Assembly: GCF_004770055.1 (NCBI RefSeq)
Contig: NZ_RQEP01000005.1
Span: 992,001 to 1,056,000, forward strand
Direction of reading: 5' to 3'
Length of the DNA: 64,000 bases
Source: Leptospira semungkisensis
GTDB taxonomy: Bacteria; Spirochaetota; Leptospiria; Leptospirales; Leptospiraceae
How positions within the stretch are numbered: the first letter of the stretch is position 1; every line of letters starts with the position of its first letter. Positions 27,488 through 35,821 of the stretch are shown here, piece after piece. Position numbers and translations under genes: made by a program. Below the pieces are notes generated by a model, which made no database searches, was not told where the DNA came from, and saw only the letters and a program-made list of their open reading frames with translations.

Positions 27488-28303
27488 ATGTCTTTCCCCA
27501 GAAATCCGATTTCAAAGTTATTTTCCCTTTATACGGTTCTTCTACTTATTCTGTTCTTTCCTTCCATTTATGTTTTTGGACAGGATGCTCCTTCTATTGA
27601 AAAGACACAAGATCCGGGCCCCAAACCAAGTCCTATGAACGGACTTCCTCCGGACAGAAAACCTGCGGAGCCAAGCCAATCTGAACTGAGGGAAAAATTT
27701 AAGAATCAGATCTCTGGCTTTGCCTTTAACAGATACTATTCACTGCAAGTAGCTCGCATGTTGGATTCTCAGTGGGCTATCGGATTTAACGCGTACACGA
27801 ATACTTATGTGAATCGATTCGATAACGATGTTGGTTATGCTCTACTTCCTTCTCAGAATTTTTTCGGAAGGCTGAGGAATATAGAGGAGAAATATTGGGG
27901 CGGAGCCTTCTTCTTGCAGAGATACTTATTGGACTCTCCCTTCTTCGTTTCTCTTTGGTTAGGAAGGGAGAACTTTCTTAGGAACGAATCCAATTTCTAT
28001 TGGGAAGCGGCAGGAAAGACATATCGATTCGAAAAGGATTCTTTCGGCTCCGGTCCGCGCAATTTTGCCGGATTAGGCACAGGCTTTCGTTTTCAAACCC
28101 AATCCGGTTTCTTCTTCGGATGGGAAGCAGTTTACAGCTGGTATTTTCCGTATCACAGTTCCTTCTCCGTTTCAGATCTGTATTATTCGGATCGGGTAGC
28201 AAGCACTGGCGATTTGCTGTATCGAAAATATGCATATCAGAATAGCGAGAGATTGCCGAGCACTAGTTTTGGTTTAAATCTATTTGTGGGGCTTGCATTC
28301 TAG
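27488..28303 (+). CDS. Putative outer-membrane beta-barrel protein
   Basis: 271 residues from ATG 27488. An upstream TTG at 27461 is also open, but a TTGACA at 27453-27458 argues for a promoter there. A signal peptide ends near VFGQ, followed by a Pro-rich segment and then alternating aromatic/hydrophobic beta-strand-like stretches with many Tyr, Phe and Trp. The last residues are LFVGLAF: a terminal phenylalanine is the classic signal for outer-membrane barrel assembly. No specific family recognised. The stop codon overlaps the GTG start of the GDPD gene by one base. Confidence 0.7.
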   Translation: MSFPRNPISKLFSLYTVLLLILFFPSIYVFGQDAPSIEKTQDPGPKPSPMNGLPPDRKPAEPSQSELREKFKNQISGFAFNRYYSLQVARMLDSQWAIGFNAYTNTYVNRFDNDVGYALLPSQNFFGRLRNIEEKYWGGAFFLQRYLLDSPFFVSLWLGRENFLRNESNFYWEAAGKTYRFEKDSFGSGPRNFAGLGTGFRFQTQSGFFFGWEAVYSWYFPYHSSFSVSDLYYSDRVASTGDLLYRKYAYQNSERLPSTSFGLNLFVGLAF

Positions 28304-29070
28304 TGGGCTTCGATCCATTTTCCTTTCCTAAGCCTTGGGTCATTGCTCATCGAGGAGATAGTGGGACTTATCCGGAGAATACTCTATTATCTTTTCGTAA
28401 AGCTGTAGAGATAAAGGCTGATTGGATAGAATTGGATATCACTTATTCTTCAGACAATCAGATCGTGGTCATTCATGACGACAGTTTAGATAGGACCACA
28501 GACAAAAAGGGAGAGATACGACTTCTTCCTTATAATTTGATACGAAATTCGGATGCCGGCTCTTGGAAGGATCCTAAATTTAAGGGTGAGCCTGTTCCAA
28601 ATCTTTGGGAAGTTTGGGAGTTCTTAAAAGACAAAGAGATCGGTTTGAATGTGGAGATCAAGTCCACTGCTTATGAAGAGATACCTATAGAAGCTGCGAT
28701 CGAGCAGGAGCTTGTGGATTATGCGAAGAAGAATTCTCTCTTTTCAAGGACGTTATTCTCTTCTTTTTGCTGGGACTCTTTAGTCCGTCTGAGGGAACTT
28801 TCTGTGGAACCGAAACTCGGTATCTTGATCGGAGATGAAACTTCTTCTTGGGAAGATGCTCTGGAGCTCGGGTTTCGCTTAAATGCTTTTAGTTTGAATC
28901 TGTCTATGGCGAACCTAAATTCTGAGATCGTTTCTAAGATACAAGGAGAAGGATTTAAGGTTCTCGTTTATACTTTAAATACAGAAGAAGAACTGAAGAA
29001 GGGGATAGATATGGGAGTCGATGGGATCTTCACGAACTTTCCTACAAGAATGAGATCTTTACTTACTTAA
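28303..29070 (+). CDS. Glycerophosphodiester phosphodiesterase family protein
   Basis: 255 residues from a GTG overlapping the previous stop (TAGTG). A GDPD TIM barrel: the catalytic IAHRGDSGTYPENTL block near residue 13, then WIELDITYSSDNQIVVIHDDSLDRTT with metal-binding Glu, Asp and His. GLNVEIK and the C-terminal VDGIFTNFPTRM follow. It hydrolyses glycerophosphodiesters to glycerol-3-phosphate and an alcohol. No signal peptide, so probably cytoplasmic. It converges with the lipoprotein gene, overlapping it by 8 bases. Confidence 0.93.
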   Translation: MGFDPFSFPKPWVIAHRGDSGTYPENTLLSFRKAVEIKADWIELDITYSSDNQIVVIHDDSLDRTTDKKGEIRLLPYNLIRNSDAGSWKDPKFKGEPVPNLWEVWEFLKDKEIGLNVEIKSTAYEEIPIEAAIEQELVDYAKKNSLFSRTLFSSFCWDSLVRLRELSVEPKLGILIGDETSSWEDALELGFRLNAFSLNLSMANLNSEIVSKIQGEGFKVLVYTLNTEEELKKGIDMGVDGIFTNFPTRMRSLLT

Positions 29071-29686
29071 CTTCTACTCTCGCGAACTGATCCAACTCGA
29101 TCTGCCAAAGCTTCATCATTTCGTTTAAAACGATCATAACTTGTCCGCTAGGAGAATCAAAACGATCTGCGTCGAATGAATCCGTTTCATAAAAACCTGA
29201 GATCTTTTTAAGTTCTTCTCCATCCGTTCTAAACCTAAAAATCTCGAATTCTTCGATTCCTCTACTGGCTCCATTCTTTATAAAGAATGGCTTGATCAAA
29301 CTCATTCTATATTTTCCGAAACGAACTCCATCCAATGACTGAAGGAAGCGATATGTTTCCAAAGCCAATTCTACTTTCATTCGGATCGCATATTGACTGG
29401 ATTCCAAAAAGGTTAACGCAGAAGTTCCTCCGAATCCTAAATAGATCTCGTACTTAGGACCTTGCTCATCATACAAAGAAGTGACTTCGATTTCTTTTAA
29501 TCTTTCGCCGAATAGGGTAAGAGCGACAGTCTTTATCTTTTCTTCTTGGGATAAACCGTTATTAGAAAGAACCGCTCTTACTTTTTCTTTAGGTGTTTGT
29601 TTGCAATTTGAGAATCCGACAAACGCCAAAAATACGCAGATTACTACTGTTTTGGTTCTTAAGTTTAGATCCGGAAGAGATTTCAT
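29063..29686 (-). CDS. Putative lipoprotein
   Basis: 207 residues when started at the ATG at 29684-29686. That start gives a compact signal sequence ending in GFSNC, a plausible spirochaete lipobox. The longer open frame (to 29776) would bury the signal and has no ribosome site. The mature protein is mixed alpha/beta with no recognised domain; the C-terminal part includes MIVLNEMMKLWQIELDQF. Its 3' end overlaps the convergent GDPD gene by 8 bases. Confidence 0.65.
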   Translation of the reverse strand: MKSLPDLNLRTKTVVICVFLAFVGFSNCKQTPKEKVRAVLSNNGLSQEEKIKTVALTLFGERLKEIEVTSLYDEQGPKYEIYLGFGGTSALTFLESSQYAIRMKVELALETYRFLQSLDGVRFGKYRMSLIKPFFIKNGASRGIEEFEIFRFRTDGEELKKISGFYETDSFDADRFDSPSGQVMIVLNEMMKLWQIELDQFARVEVK

Positions 29687-30160
29687 TATGACCGCTATGT
29701 AGGAAGGTTCCTTCAAAGAAATATGACTTATTTTCAGGAAAAAATCCATCCTAAAACATAGGTTTTGCAACTTCACTCCTTCAAGTAATAAGACTTACTC
29801 TCAGATTGAATTTTATTTTTTTATCCCTTAAAGGCTCGGCTGTCCAGCGTTAGTTTAGATCGTCTTATTTATCTATGATCTTGCACAAGTACTCCGTTAT
29901 ATGATGGAGCTTTGGAAATAAATTTCCACAATTGTTGGGAATTCGTGTAAAACGTCTTAACGTTGGCTTTCGCTATTCAATTGTTTCCTTTAACCGTTAA
30001 TCGTTAGTCGAAACAGGGAGCCTATGACGTAGATTTCTATTAAAATAAGTGTAACCTAATACAGCTTTTGTCAAAAAATTTAACGTTGTGTTATGCGGAA
30101 AATTAAAAACACTTTACTACTTTTGTAAGAATATAACTCTTGTTACGTCAGTTAACATTT
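29687..30160. other. 474-base AT-rich intergenic region without a supported gene
   Basis: No convincing reading frame. It contains a 7-bp palindrome, TGGAAAT-AA-ATTTCCA (29913-29928). Several GTTA/TAACG elements recur (TAACGTTGG, CGTTAATCGTTAG, TAACGTTGTG, GTTACGTCAGTTAAC). A possible -10 TATAAC lies at 30132-30137 before the small zinc-finger gene. It may hold the promoters of the divergent flanking genes, or an unrecognised small RNA. Confidence 0.5.
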
Positions 30161-30445
30161 ATGAAACCAAAGAAAGTCACTAACGATGATTTGGAAAAGA
30201 TCATCGCCGGGGTTAAGACTCAAGCAGTGGAAGCTATTGGGAACTACCTCTACAAAGGATTTCGGATACAGGTTAGTAAATATAACCTGTCGGGGGCAGA
30301 AAGGGTTCAGCTCCTTTACCAAAGGAGAAGAAAAGAAGGTCTTTGTATCGTCTGCGGAACCAAAGTTGGAAAGAAAAACCCGTCTACAGGCAGGTTATAT
30401 CGCCTCTGCGAATTCCACCGGAAAAAAATAGATAAAAAAAAGTAA
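30161..30445 (+). CDS. Small zinc-finger-like protein of unknown function
   Basis: 94 residues from ATG 30161. A basic helical N-terminal part (KKVTNDDLEKIIAG...) is followed by ERVQLLYQRRRKEGLCIVCGTK, then, after a Gly/Lys loop, CEFHRKK. The CxxC...CxxH arrangement suggests a zinc ribbon of HNH or treble-clef type, but the catalytic His/Asn of an HNH nuclease is not evident. The Lys/Arg-rich protein may bind nucleic acid. It has no strong ribosome site. It follows the longest gene-free stretch in the window. Confidence 0.65.
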   Translation: MKPKKVTNDDLEKIIAGVKTQAVEAIGNYLYKGFRIQVSKYNLSGAERVQLLYQRRRKEGLCIVCGTKVGKKNPSTGRLYRLCEFHRKKIDKKK

Positions 30446-30504
30446 TTCATAAAATCCGGGAAACGACTGATAATCTATTTAGAGATCGTCTCTGGTAGGT
30501 TGCC

Positions 30505-31089
30505 TTGTTTTCCGGATTTTATTTCAACGAAGGGAAATCATTCCCGACTTCTTCCACTTCATTAGCTTCTCTCCTTTCTCAAAAAGTTTTCTTCTTATTA
30601 CTTTTAATTCTTCCTTTCTCAATCTTCTCCCAAGGAGAAACTCCTTCTAAGCAAGGCCCAAGTGATTCCGAGATTTTGTTTCGGGTAGCAGAAGAAGCTT
30701 ATAAGGATCGCCGATTCTTTCAGGCGATTGAGAGTCTTCGTAATTTTCTAGTGCTCTATCCGGCGAATTCAAAGAAAACCAGAGTTCTTTCTCTTCTCCG
30801 GGATTGCTTTTTGAAGCTGGATCGTCCTGAGAAAGCTTTAGAAGTCAGTCTGGACCTGTACAAAATGGAACCTACGGGAGAATCGGGTCTAGAATCCTAC
30901 TTGGAAGCCGGACGCCTGTTGGCTAGGATGGGAGAAATTGACCAAGCGAAGCAGATTTTCTCTTCTATTTGCAGGCAATCCTACTCTAGAGCTGTGGCAG
31001 AAAAAGCGGCTCTTGAGTTTTCCGGGATTGATTTGCTTTCCGAAAGGGAAGAGCCTTCTCCAGAAGGGGAATCTTGCCGCGAAAAATAA
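30505..31089 (+). CDS. Exported TPR-repeat protein
   Basis: 194 residues from a TTG with GGTAGG five bases upstream. An in-frame stop lies just before, and there is no ATG in the N-terminal part. A signal peptide (hydrophobic core KVFFLLLLILPFSIF, cleavage near SQG) precedes two or three tetratricopeptide-like helical pairs: AEEAYKDRRFFQAIESLRNF, then RPEKALEVSLDLYKM and EAGRLLARMGEIDQAKQIF. Likely a periplasmic scaffold. The next gene, also with a TPR-like segment, follows after about 97 bases. Confidence 0.72.
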   Translation: MFSGFYFNEGKSFPTSSTSLASLLSQKVFFLLLLILPFSIFSQGETPSKQGPSDSEILFRVAEEAYKDRRFFQAIESLRNFLVLYPANSKKTRVLSLLRDCFLKLDRPEKALEVSLDLYKMEPTGESGLESYLEAGRLLARMGEIDQAKQIFSSICRQSYSRAVAEKAALEFSGIDLLSEREEPSPEGESCREK

Positions 31090-31186
31090 GGAAAGGCTAG
31101 GATTTGAGTCCGAATTCCACGGTTACGAGCCGATACTAGTTTGTAGTTGAACTCCCGTGGTAGGATTTTTTAATCTCTGGTAAAGT

Positions 31187-32404
31187 ATGTCCAACGGCTT
31201 CTTTCAAATTGTGAACTACCCTAAAGGGTCCTATGTCATCGTCGAAGGCAAGAAAGAAGCCCATAATTTCTTTATAATCAGACAGGGCAAGGTTCGAGTC
31301 GCACGCGAGAATCAAGTAGTGGGCGAGGATCCAAACCAGCTCTTAGGTCCTGGAGACTTTTTCGGAGTTGTGGCTGCGATGAGCCAGCACGCTCAGATCG
31401 AATCTGCGATCGCACTTACCGATGTATCCTTGATCCAAGTTAGTTACGATCAATTCGGTACCTTAATTCAGAAGAATACTCCGGTAGCGATGAAGATCAT
31501 TCGCTACTTCTCCATGAAACTCAGACAGTTCGACTCAACGATCACTCGTTTGACGTTTCGTTCTGCAGTAGAAGAGGATCCGAATCAGTTATTTGCAATC
31601 GGAGAGTACTACTTCAATCAGAAGAACACTCTTCATGCTGCGTACGCATTTCAGAAATATTTACAATACCTTCCCAATGGACAGTTTGCAACTCAGGCTA
31701 AATTGAAATTGCAAACAGTGAATCAACCGGTTGCGCCTCCTCCGATCGATTATACGAAATTCAACCGTGCATACAGTGACAATGAGATGGTCTTCTGCGA
31801 GCACGAGCCAGGAAGAGAACTTTATATTATCCAACACGGAAGAGTAAAAATTACTAAGATCGTGGATTCCAACGAAGTGCTCCTCGCAGTTCTACAAAGC
31901 GGAGACATTTTCGGAGAGATGGCTCTCTTAGATAATAAGCCTCGTTCTGCTTCCGCTATTGCGTGGGGAGAAGTGCAACTTCTTGCGATCAATAAGGCCA
32001 ACTTCGAAGGCATGGTTAAGGCTCAGCCTCAGCTTGCTACTCGACTCATTACTCTTTTGTCAGAAAGGATTTGGACTGCGTATAAGCAGCTTGCTAACTT
32101 GTTGATTACTGATCCTCAAGGAAGAATTGCAGATACTCTGATGACTCTTGTTGAGAAGAACAGAGTTAAGGTTGTTCCGAAATCCAATTATAACTTTGAG
32201 ATCGGAACAAAGGACTTGATCAAGATGGTCGGTCTAACGTATCCGAAAGATGAGAACCTTGTACTCGATCTGATCTCTAAAAACAAATTTATCAAGTTAG
32301 ATCAAGGAAAGATTTCCTGCACTGACTTAGTGGAATTGGAGAAGCTTGTCCAAGCATTCCGCAAAAAATCACAAATAGACGCTAAGATCAAAAAACGGGC
32401 TTAA
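31187..32404 (+). CDS. Protein with two cyclic-nucleotide-binding domains and C-terminal helix-turn-helix-like region
   Basis: 405 residues. The first cNMP-binding fold (about 1-115) contains GDFFGVVAAM. A TPR-like helical linker (about 138-180) follows. A second, better conserved cNMP domain (about 190-300) has GDIFGEMALLDNKPRSASA, close to the phosphate-binding cassette of Crp and PKA with the conserved Glu and Arg. The C-terminal ~90 residues look like a Crp-type winged helix (EIGTKDLIKMVGLTY...KFIKLDQGKISC). The tandem-sensor layout is unusual for Crp/Fnr regulators. It may read cAMP or cGMP; DNA binding is inference. The glycosylase gene starts 8 bases later. Confidence 0.88.
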   Translation: MSNGFFQIVNYPKGSYVIVEGKKEAHNFFIIRQGKVRVARENQVVGEDPNQLLGPGDFFGVVAAMSQHAQIESAIALTDVSLIQVSYDQFGTLIQKNTPVAMKIIRYFSMKLRQFDSTITRLTFRSAVEEDPNQLFAIGEYYFNQKNTLHAAYAFQKYLQYLPNGQFATQAKLKLQTVNQPVAPPPIDYTKFNRAYSDNEMVFCEHEPGRELYIIQHGRVKITKIVDSNEVLLAVLQSGDIFGEMALLDNKPRSASAIAWGEVQLLAINKANFEGMVKAQPQLATRLITLLSERIWTAYKQLANLLITDPQGRIADTLMTLVEKNRVKVVPKSNYNFEIGTKDLIKMVGLTYPKDENLVLDLISKNKFIKLDQGKISCTDLVELEKLVQAFRKKSQIDAKIKKRA

Positions 32405-32411
32405 GCCTCCA

Positions 32412-33032
32412 ATGGATCGCGATGCGAGATTACGCAAGGCCGTACTCTGGCTTAAGAAGAAGGATCCGAAGCTCAAACAAATCATAGAAAAAGTCGGCCC
32501 ATGCACCTTAGAGATGATGGGAAAACCGTATCCTGTCTTGCTTAGGGCTGTCATTAGCCAGCAACTTTCGGGAAAGGCCGCGGCAACAATGGAAGCTCGC
32601 GTAAAAGAATATTACGGAAATGGAAAGAAGTTCCCGGATCCTAAAATTCTCTCCGCTTTATCGGTCCCGAAATTGCGCAAAGCCGGTCTCTCCGTAGCAA
32701 AGAGCGAAACCTTAAAGAGGATAGCGAATGCATACTTGGATGGGACAATTTCGGATCATAAGCTCTCTAAGTTGAACGACCAAGAAGTCTTGGATCTATT
32801 ATGCAGTTTAAAAGGAGTCGGTCCTTGGACAGCAGAAATGGTTTTGATGTTTTCTTTGGATAGATGGGACCATTTTTCTTTGAACGATCTAATTCTGAGA
32901 AAAGCGATCCAGAGGAATTATGGGATCCACGAGAACTCCAAGAAGGAGATCCTAGAGTTCACTGCGGAATTTTCCCCTTATAGGACGATCTTGAGTTGGT
33001 ATTTGTGGAGAGACCACGGGCCCTGGATGTAG
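32412..33032 (+). CDS. DNA-3-methyladenine glycosylase II (AlkA-like, HhH-GPD)
   Basis: 206 residues. The helix-hairpin-helix is LKGVGPWTAEMVLMF, and the catalytic aspartate lies in FSLNDLILRKAI. LLRAVISQQLSGKAA is the usual N-terminal lead-in. It excises alkylated bases in base-excision repair. It lacks the extra N-terminal domain of E. coli AlkA and is the short HhH-GPD form. It is 8 bases after the cNMP-binding gene. A GC-rich hairpin follows the stop. Confidence 0.92.
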   Translation: MDRDARLRKAVLWLKKKDPKLKQIIEKVGPCTLEMMGKPYPVLLRAVISQQLSGKAAATMEARVKEYYGNGKKFPDPKILSALSVPKLRKAGLSVAKSETLKRIANAYLDGTISDHKLSKLNDQEVLDLLCSLKGVGPWTAEMVLMFSLDRWDHFSLNDLILRKAIQRNYGIHENSKKEILEFTAEFSPYRTILSWYLWRDHGPWM

Positions 33033-33034
33033 GG

Positions 33035-33061
33035 CGATGAGGGTGGCCCCCACCCTCATCG
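33035..33061. repeat. Perfect 12-bp hairpin at the head of a GC-rich intergenic block
   Basis: CGATGAGGGTGG (33035-33046), a 3-base loop and CCACCCTCATCG (33050-33061). More G-rich runs follow to about 33105, then an AT-rich stretch up to gmd. There is no T-tract, so it is a poor intrinsic terminator. The GC content and abrupt boundaries stand out from the neighbourhood and suggest a dispersed repeat. Confidence 0.6.
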
Positions 33062-33187
33062 GGTGGTGGAGGTGGGTCCCCAGTGGGAGGGGCCGCGTTC
33101 CCTATATCAGAATATTCTTAATTTCGCAACTCGCAATTTTGCCGAACTTTTTCGTGTAGGAACTATTCAGCAATATTGTGGGAACAA

Positions 33188-34210
33188 TCAGATATTAATT
33201 CCAACTGATTTGCAGTCGGCTTTGATCATGATCTCTACGAGTTCTTTGAACTTGACTTTTGGTTCCCATCCGAGTTTCGCCTTTGCCTTGGCTGGATCTC
33301 CGATCAGTAGATCTACTTCGGTTGGTCTATAGAAGGAAGGATCTACTTCGATCAAAAGTTTTCCATTCTTCTTATCATATCCTTTCTCTTGGTCTCCGGT
33401 TCCTTTCCATTCTACTTGGATGTCCAGATGTCTAAAGGATTCTTCGATAAACTCGCGAACCGTATGAGTTTCATTTGTGGCGACAACATAGTCGTCTGGC
33501 TGATCCTGTTGCAGCATCATCCACATCATGTTTACGTAATCCGGTGCGTATCCCCAGTCTCTCTTGGAGTCCAAATTCCCCAATCGGATGGCTCCGCTTT
33601 TTCCGGAAGCTAGGCCCGCAACTCCGAGAGTGATTTTACGGGTTACGAAACCTTCCCCCCTTCTTGGAGATTCATGATTGAACAATATTCCGTTGGAGGC
33701 GTGCAATCCGAACGCTTCTCTGTAATTCACGACTGCCCAGTATGCGTATAATTTCGCGACTGCATAAGGAGATCTAGGATAGAAAGGAGTCTTCTCATCT
33801 TGCGGTACTGCTTGCACTTTTCCATAGAGCTCGGAAGTAGAAGCCTGATAGAATCTAGATTTGACTCCGGTTTGCTTGATTGCGTCCAAGATCCTAAGAG
33901 TTCCCACAGCGTCTACTTCTGCAGTGTATTCCGGAACTTCGAAAGAAACTCCTACGTGAGACTGTGCTGCTAAATTATAAATTTCATCCGGCTGAACCTT
34001 TTCCAGGATACGGTTTAGGTTACTGGAATCAGTCAAATCTCCATAATGGAGGAAAAGGCGGGAATTTCCTCTAAGATGCTCGATCCTATCTCTATTCAAA
34101 GAGCTGGTTCTACGGACAATCCCGTGCACCTCGTAATTTTTATCCAAGAGTAACTCTGTAAGATAGGATCCGTCTTGGCCGGTGATCCCTGTGATAAGCG
34201 CCTTTTTCAT
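33188..34210 (-). CDS. gmd: GDP-mannose 4,6-dehydratase
   Basis: 340 residues, extended short-chain dehydrogenase fold. The NADP site is [11 protein letters not shown], then [14 protein letters not shown]. The catalytic Ser/Thr region is STSELYGK, and Tyr/Lys lie in [11 protein letters not shown]. The family signature [12 protein letters not shown] is also present. It turns GDP-D-mannose into GDP-4-keto-6-deoxy-D-mannose, precursor of GDP-fucose, GDP-rhamnose or GDP-perosamine for surface polysaccharide. The enzyme for the next step is not adjacent, and the gene sits outside any visible O-antigen cluster. Confidence 0.96.
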   Translation of the reverse strand: MKKALITGITGQDGSYLTELLLDKNYEVHGIVRRTSSLNRDRIEHLRGNSRLFLHYGDLTDSSNLNRILEKVQPDEIYNLAAQSHVGVSFEVPEYTAEVDAVGTLRILDAIKQTGVKSRFYQASTSELYGKVQAVPQDEKTPFYPRSPYAVAKLYAYWAVVNYREAFGLHASNGILFNHESPRRGEGFVTRKITLGVAGLASGKSGAIRLGNLDSKRDWGYAPDYVNMMWMMLQQDQPDDYVVATNETHTVREFIEESFRHLDIQVEWKGTGDQEKGYDKKNGKLLIEVDPSFYRPTEVDLLIGDPAKAKAKLGWEPKVKFKELVEIMIKADCKSVGINI

Positions 34211-34358
34211 TCTGGGACCAAAAACCTTGGTTTTGCTATTGAGGCAAGAAGGATTAACTCTACCGGTTTCGAGTTTTCCAAGTCGATTTGCCCATTTTGT
34301 AGGACTTCCTACGTTTCCCTTTGGATCTCATTTCGGATATAGGGAAGGAAGATTGAAT

Positions 34359-35723
34359 TTAAACCGTTCCCTTCACCCAGTTCTTCTTTCTGAATTCGTA
34401 TACGAATACTATGGAAAGACTCGCAATCCATATAAATATTCCTCCCCAGATCCCGAATGTCCCGCCTTTCCATACGATACCGAAAAGATAGGCAGAAGGA
34501 AGCATCAGCAGATACGTTAGTAAGATATATATTCTGAAGACATAGGTTTGCATTCCAGCTCCCCTGAGCGCTGCCCCTATAACCATATGATATGCATCTC
34601 CGATCTGTATGACCCCGATGAGAGCGAGCACAGGATAACATTCTTCGATCAATGCAGGATCATGAGTGATGAGTTCTATGATCTGCTTTCCTAAAAAGAT
34701 AAAGCAAAGGCCGATCAATCCCATTACGTGAGCGGAAATAAATGCGGACCGAAATGCAGAATGATAGGCGAGCTTATATTTTTTAGCGCCCATTGCTTGG
34801 CCCAAGATGGTGGTTGCTGCAACTCCGAACGCGTATCCTGGAAGAAAGGCAAAACTAAGAGTGGAAAATAATACATTCGAAGCGGCGATCGCGATGACAG
34901 ATATCATTCCTTGAATTTTTGCGAATAAAACAAAGGCTACGTTCACGAATCCTTCTTCAAAGCCGGGAGGAGTTCCTACTTTTATGATCTCTTTCAAGTG
35001 CTCCCAACTGGGAAATAAACTGATCTCTTTGAAATATTCGTTAACTCTATAATAAAAGAAGAATATAGGAAATACGAGCAATCCTGCGAGTCCCGCCAAA
35101 GACGAGGCAAGCCCTGCGCCTCCAATTCCCATGGCATCGCTTCCTAGATTTCCATAGATAAAGATCCAATTGAAGAATATATTCGCTAAGGTGGTAACGG
35201 CCATAGAAACAAAGCCTGCCTTAGTGAATCCTAATCCGTCTAAAAATCCTCTAAAACAGAATCCTAAAAAATAAAATCCACTGCCTATAGATCGAAAGAA
35301 AAGATATTCTGACGCGAGTGAATTTACAGTAATATCCGGTCCGATCAGATTCATCAATGGTTGAGAGATGATCGGTCCTAAAAAGGAAAGCATGGATCCT
35401 AAAAACAAGGAAAGATAAACAGTAGTAATTCCTACTTTTCCTATCTGATCTTTTCTTCCTTCTCCAAACCTACGGGCGACGATGATCTGCACCCCCATGG
35501 AGAATCCGATTAGAAAGGCGATCAACGTATAATAACTTGTGCCTGCAATACCTACTGCAGCGATCGCGTTCTGCCCCAAATAGCCGATCATGATCGTATC
35601 GGTGATCCAAACCAAAGATTGGCTGAGCATTCCGAAAACAACCGGCAAGGCCAAAGATAGAATTTTAACGTTTAATCTACTAGCTCTGTAAGATCGGCGT
35701 ATTTTTTTATAAAAGTGATCCAA
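34359..35723 (-). CDS. MATE family multidrug/sodium antiporter
   Basis: 454 residues when started at the TTG at 35721-35723. That gives the usual family length and a short cytosolic lead before the first helix. The frame continues to an ATG at 35831, but the extra 36 residues are unconserved and would overlap the divergent gene. Twelve hydrophobic segments are predicted. The first block includes SLVWITDTIMIGYLG, and GFSMGVQIIVARRFGEG follows, as in MATE exporters. It pumps cationic compounds out of the cytoplasm using sodium or protons. Confidence 0.88.
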   Translation of the reverse strand: MDHFYKKIRRSYRASRLNVKILSLALPVVFGMLSQSLVWITDTIMIGYLGQNAIAAVGIAGTSYYTLIAFLIGFSMGVQIIVARRFGEGRKDQIGKVGITTVYLSLFLGSMLSFLGPIISQPLMNLIGPDITVNSLASEYLFFRSIGSGFYFLGFCFRGFLDGLGFTKAGFVSMAVTTLANIFFNWIFIYGNLGSDAMGIGGAGLASSLAGLAGLLVFPIFFFYYRVNEYFKEISLFPSWEHLKEIIKVGTPPGFEEGFVNVAFVLFAKIQGMISVIAIAASNVLFSTLSFAFLPGYAFGVAATTILGQAMGAKKYKLAYHSAFRSAFISAHVMGLIGLCFIFLGKQIIELITHDPALIEECYPVLALIGVIQIGDAYHMVIGAALRGAGMQTYVFRIYILLTYLLMLPSAYLFGIVWKGGTFGIWGGIFIWIASLSIVFVYEFRKKNWVKGTV

Positions 35724-35821
35724 ACTGATTCCAGGTTTGAGGCCATAGGTGCACGAACAACATTTTTTCCCTGAAAAAATGTTTATTAGCCTGCTTGAAG
35801 AACTAAAATGGCAGAAAGCCG

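Noticed and set aside
29880..29890. CTTGCACAAG near 29880 as another phasin-type operator
   Set aside because: It has a 2-base centre rather than TGC-N3-GCA spacing and is not upstream of a phasin-like gene.
31117..31171. CCACGG/CCGTGG arms followed by a T-run as a terminator before the cNMP-binding gene
   Set aside because: The stem is only 6 bp with a 32-base loop, too weak to support.
33063..33332. 89-codon frame overlapping the 3' end of gmd
   Set aside because: It runs antisense through conserved gmd codons and starts in the GC-rich repeat block; no independent coding evidence.
34299..34312. GTAGGA-CT-TCCTAC palindrome between gmd and MATE as a dispersed repeat
   Set aside because: Such short palindromes seem common in Leptospira intergenic DNA from memory, but one copy here cannot support a repeat call.
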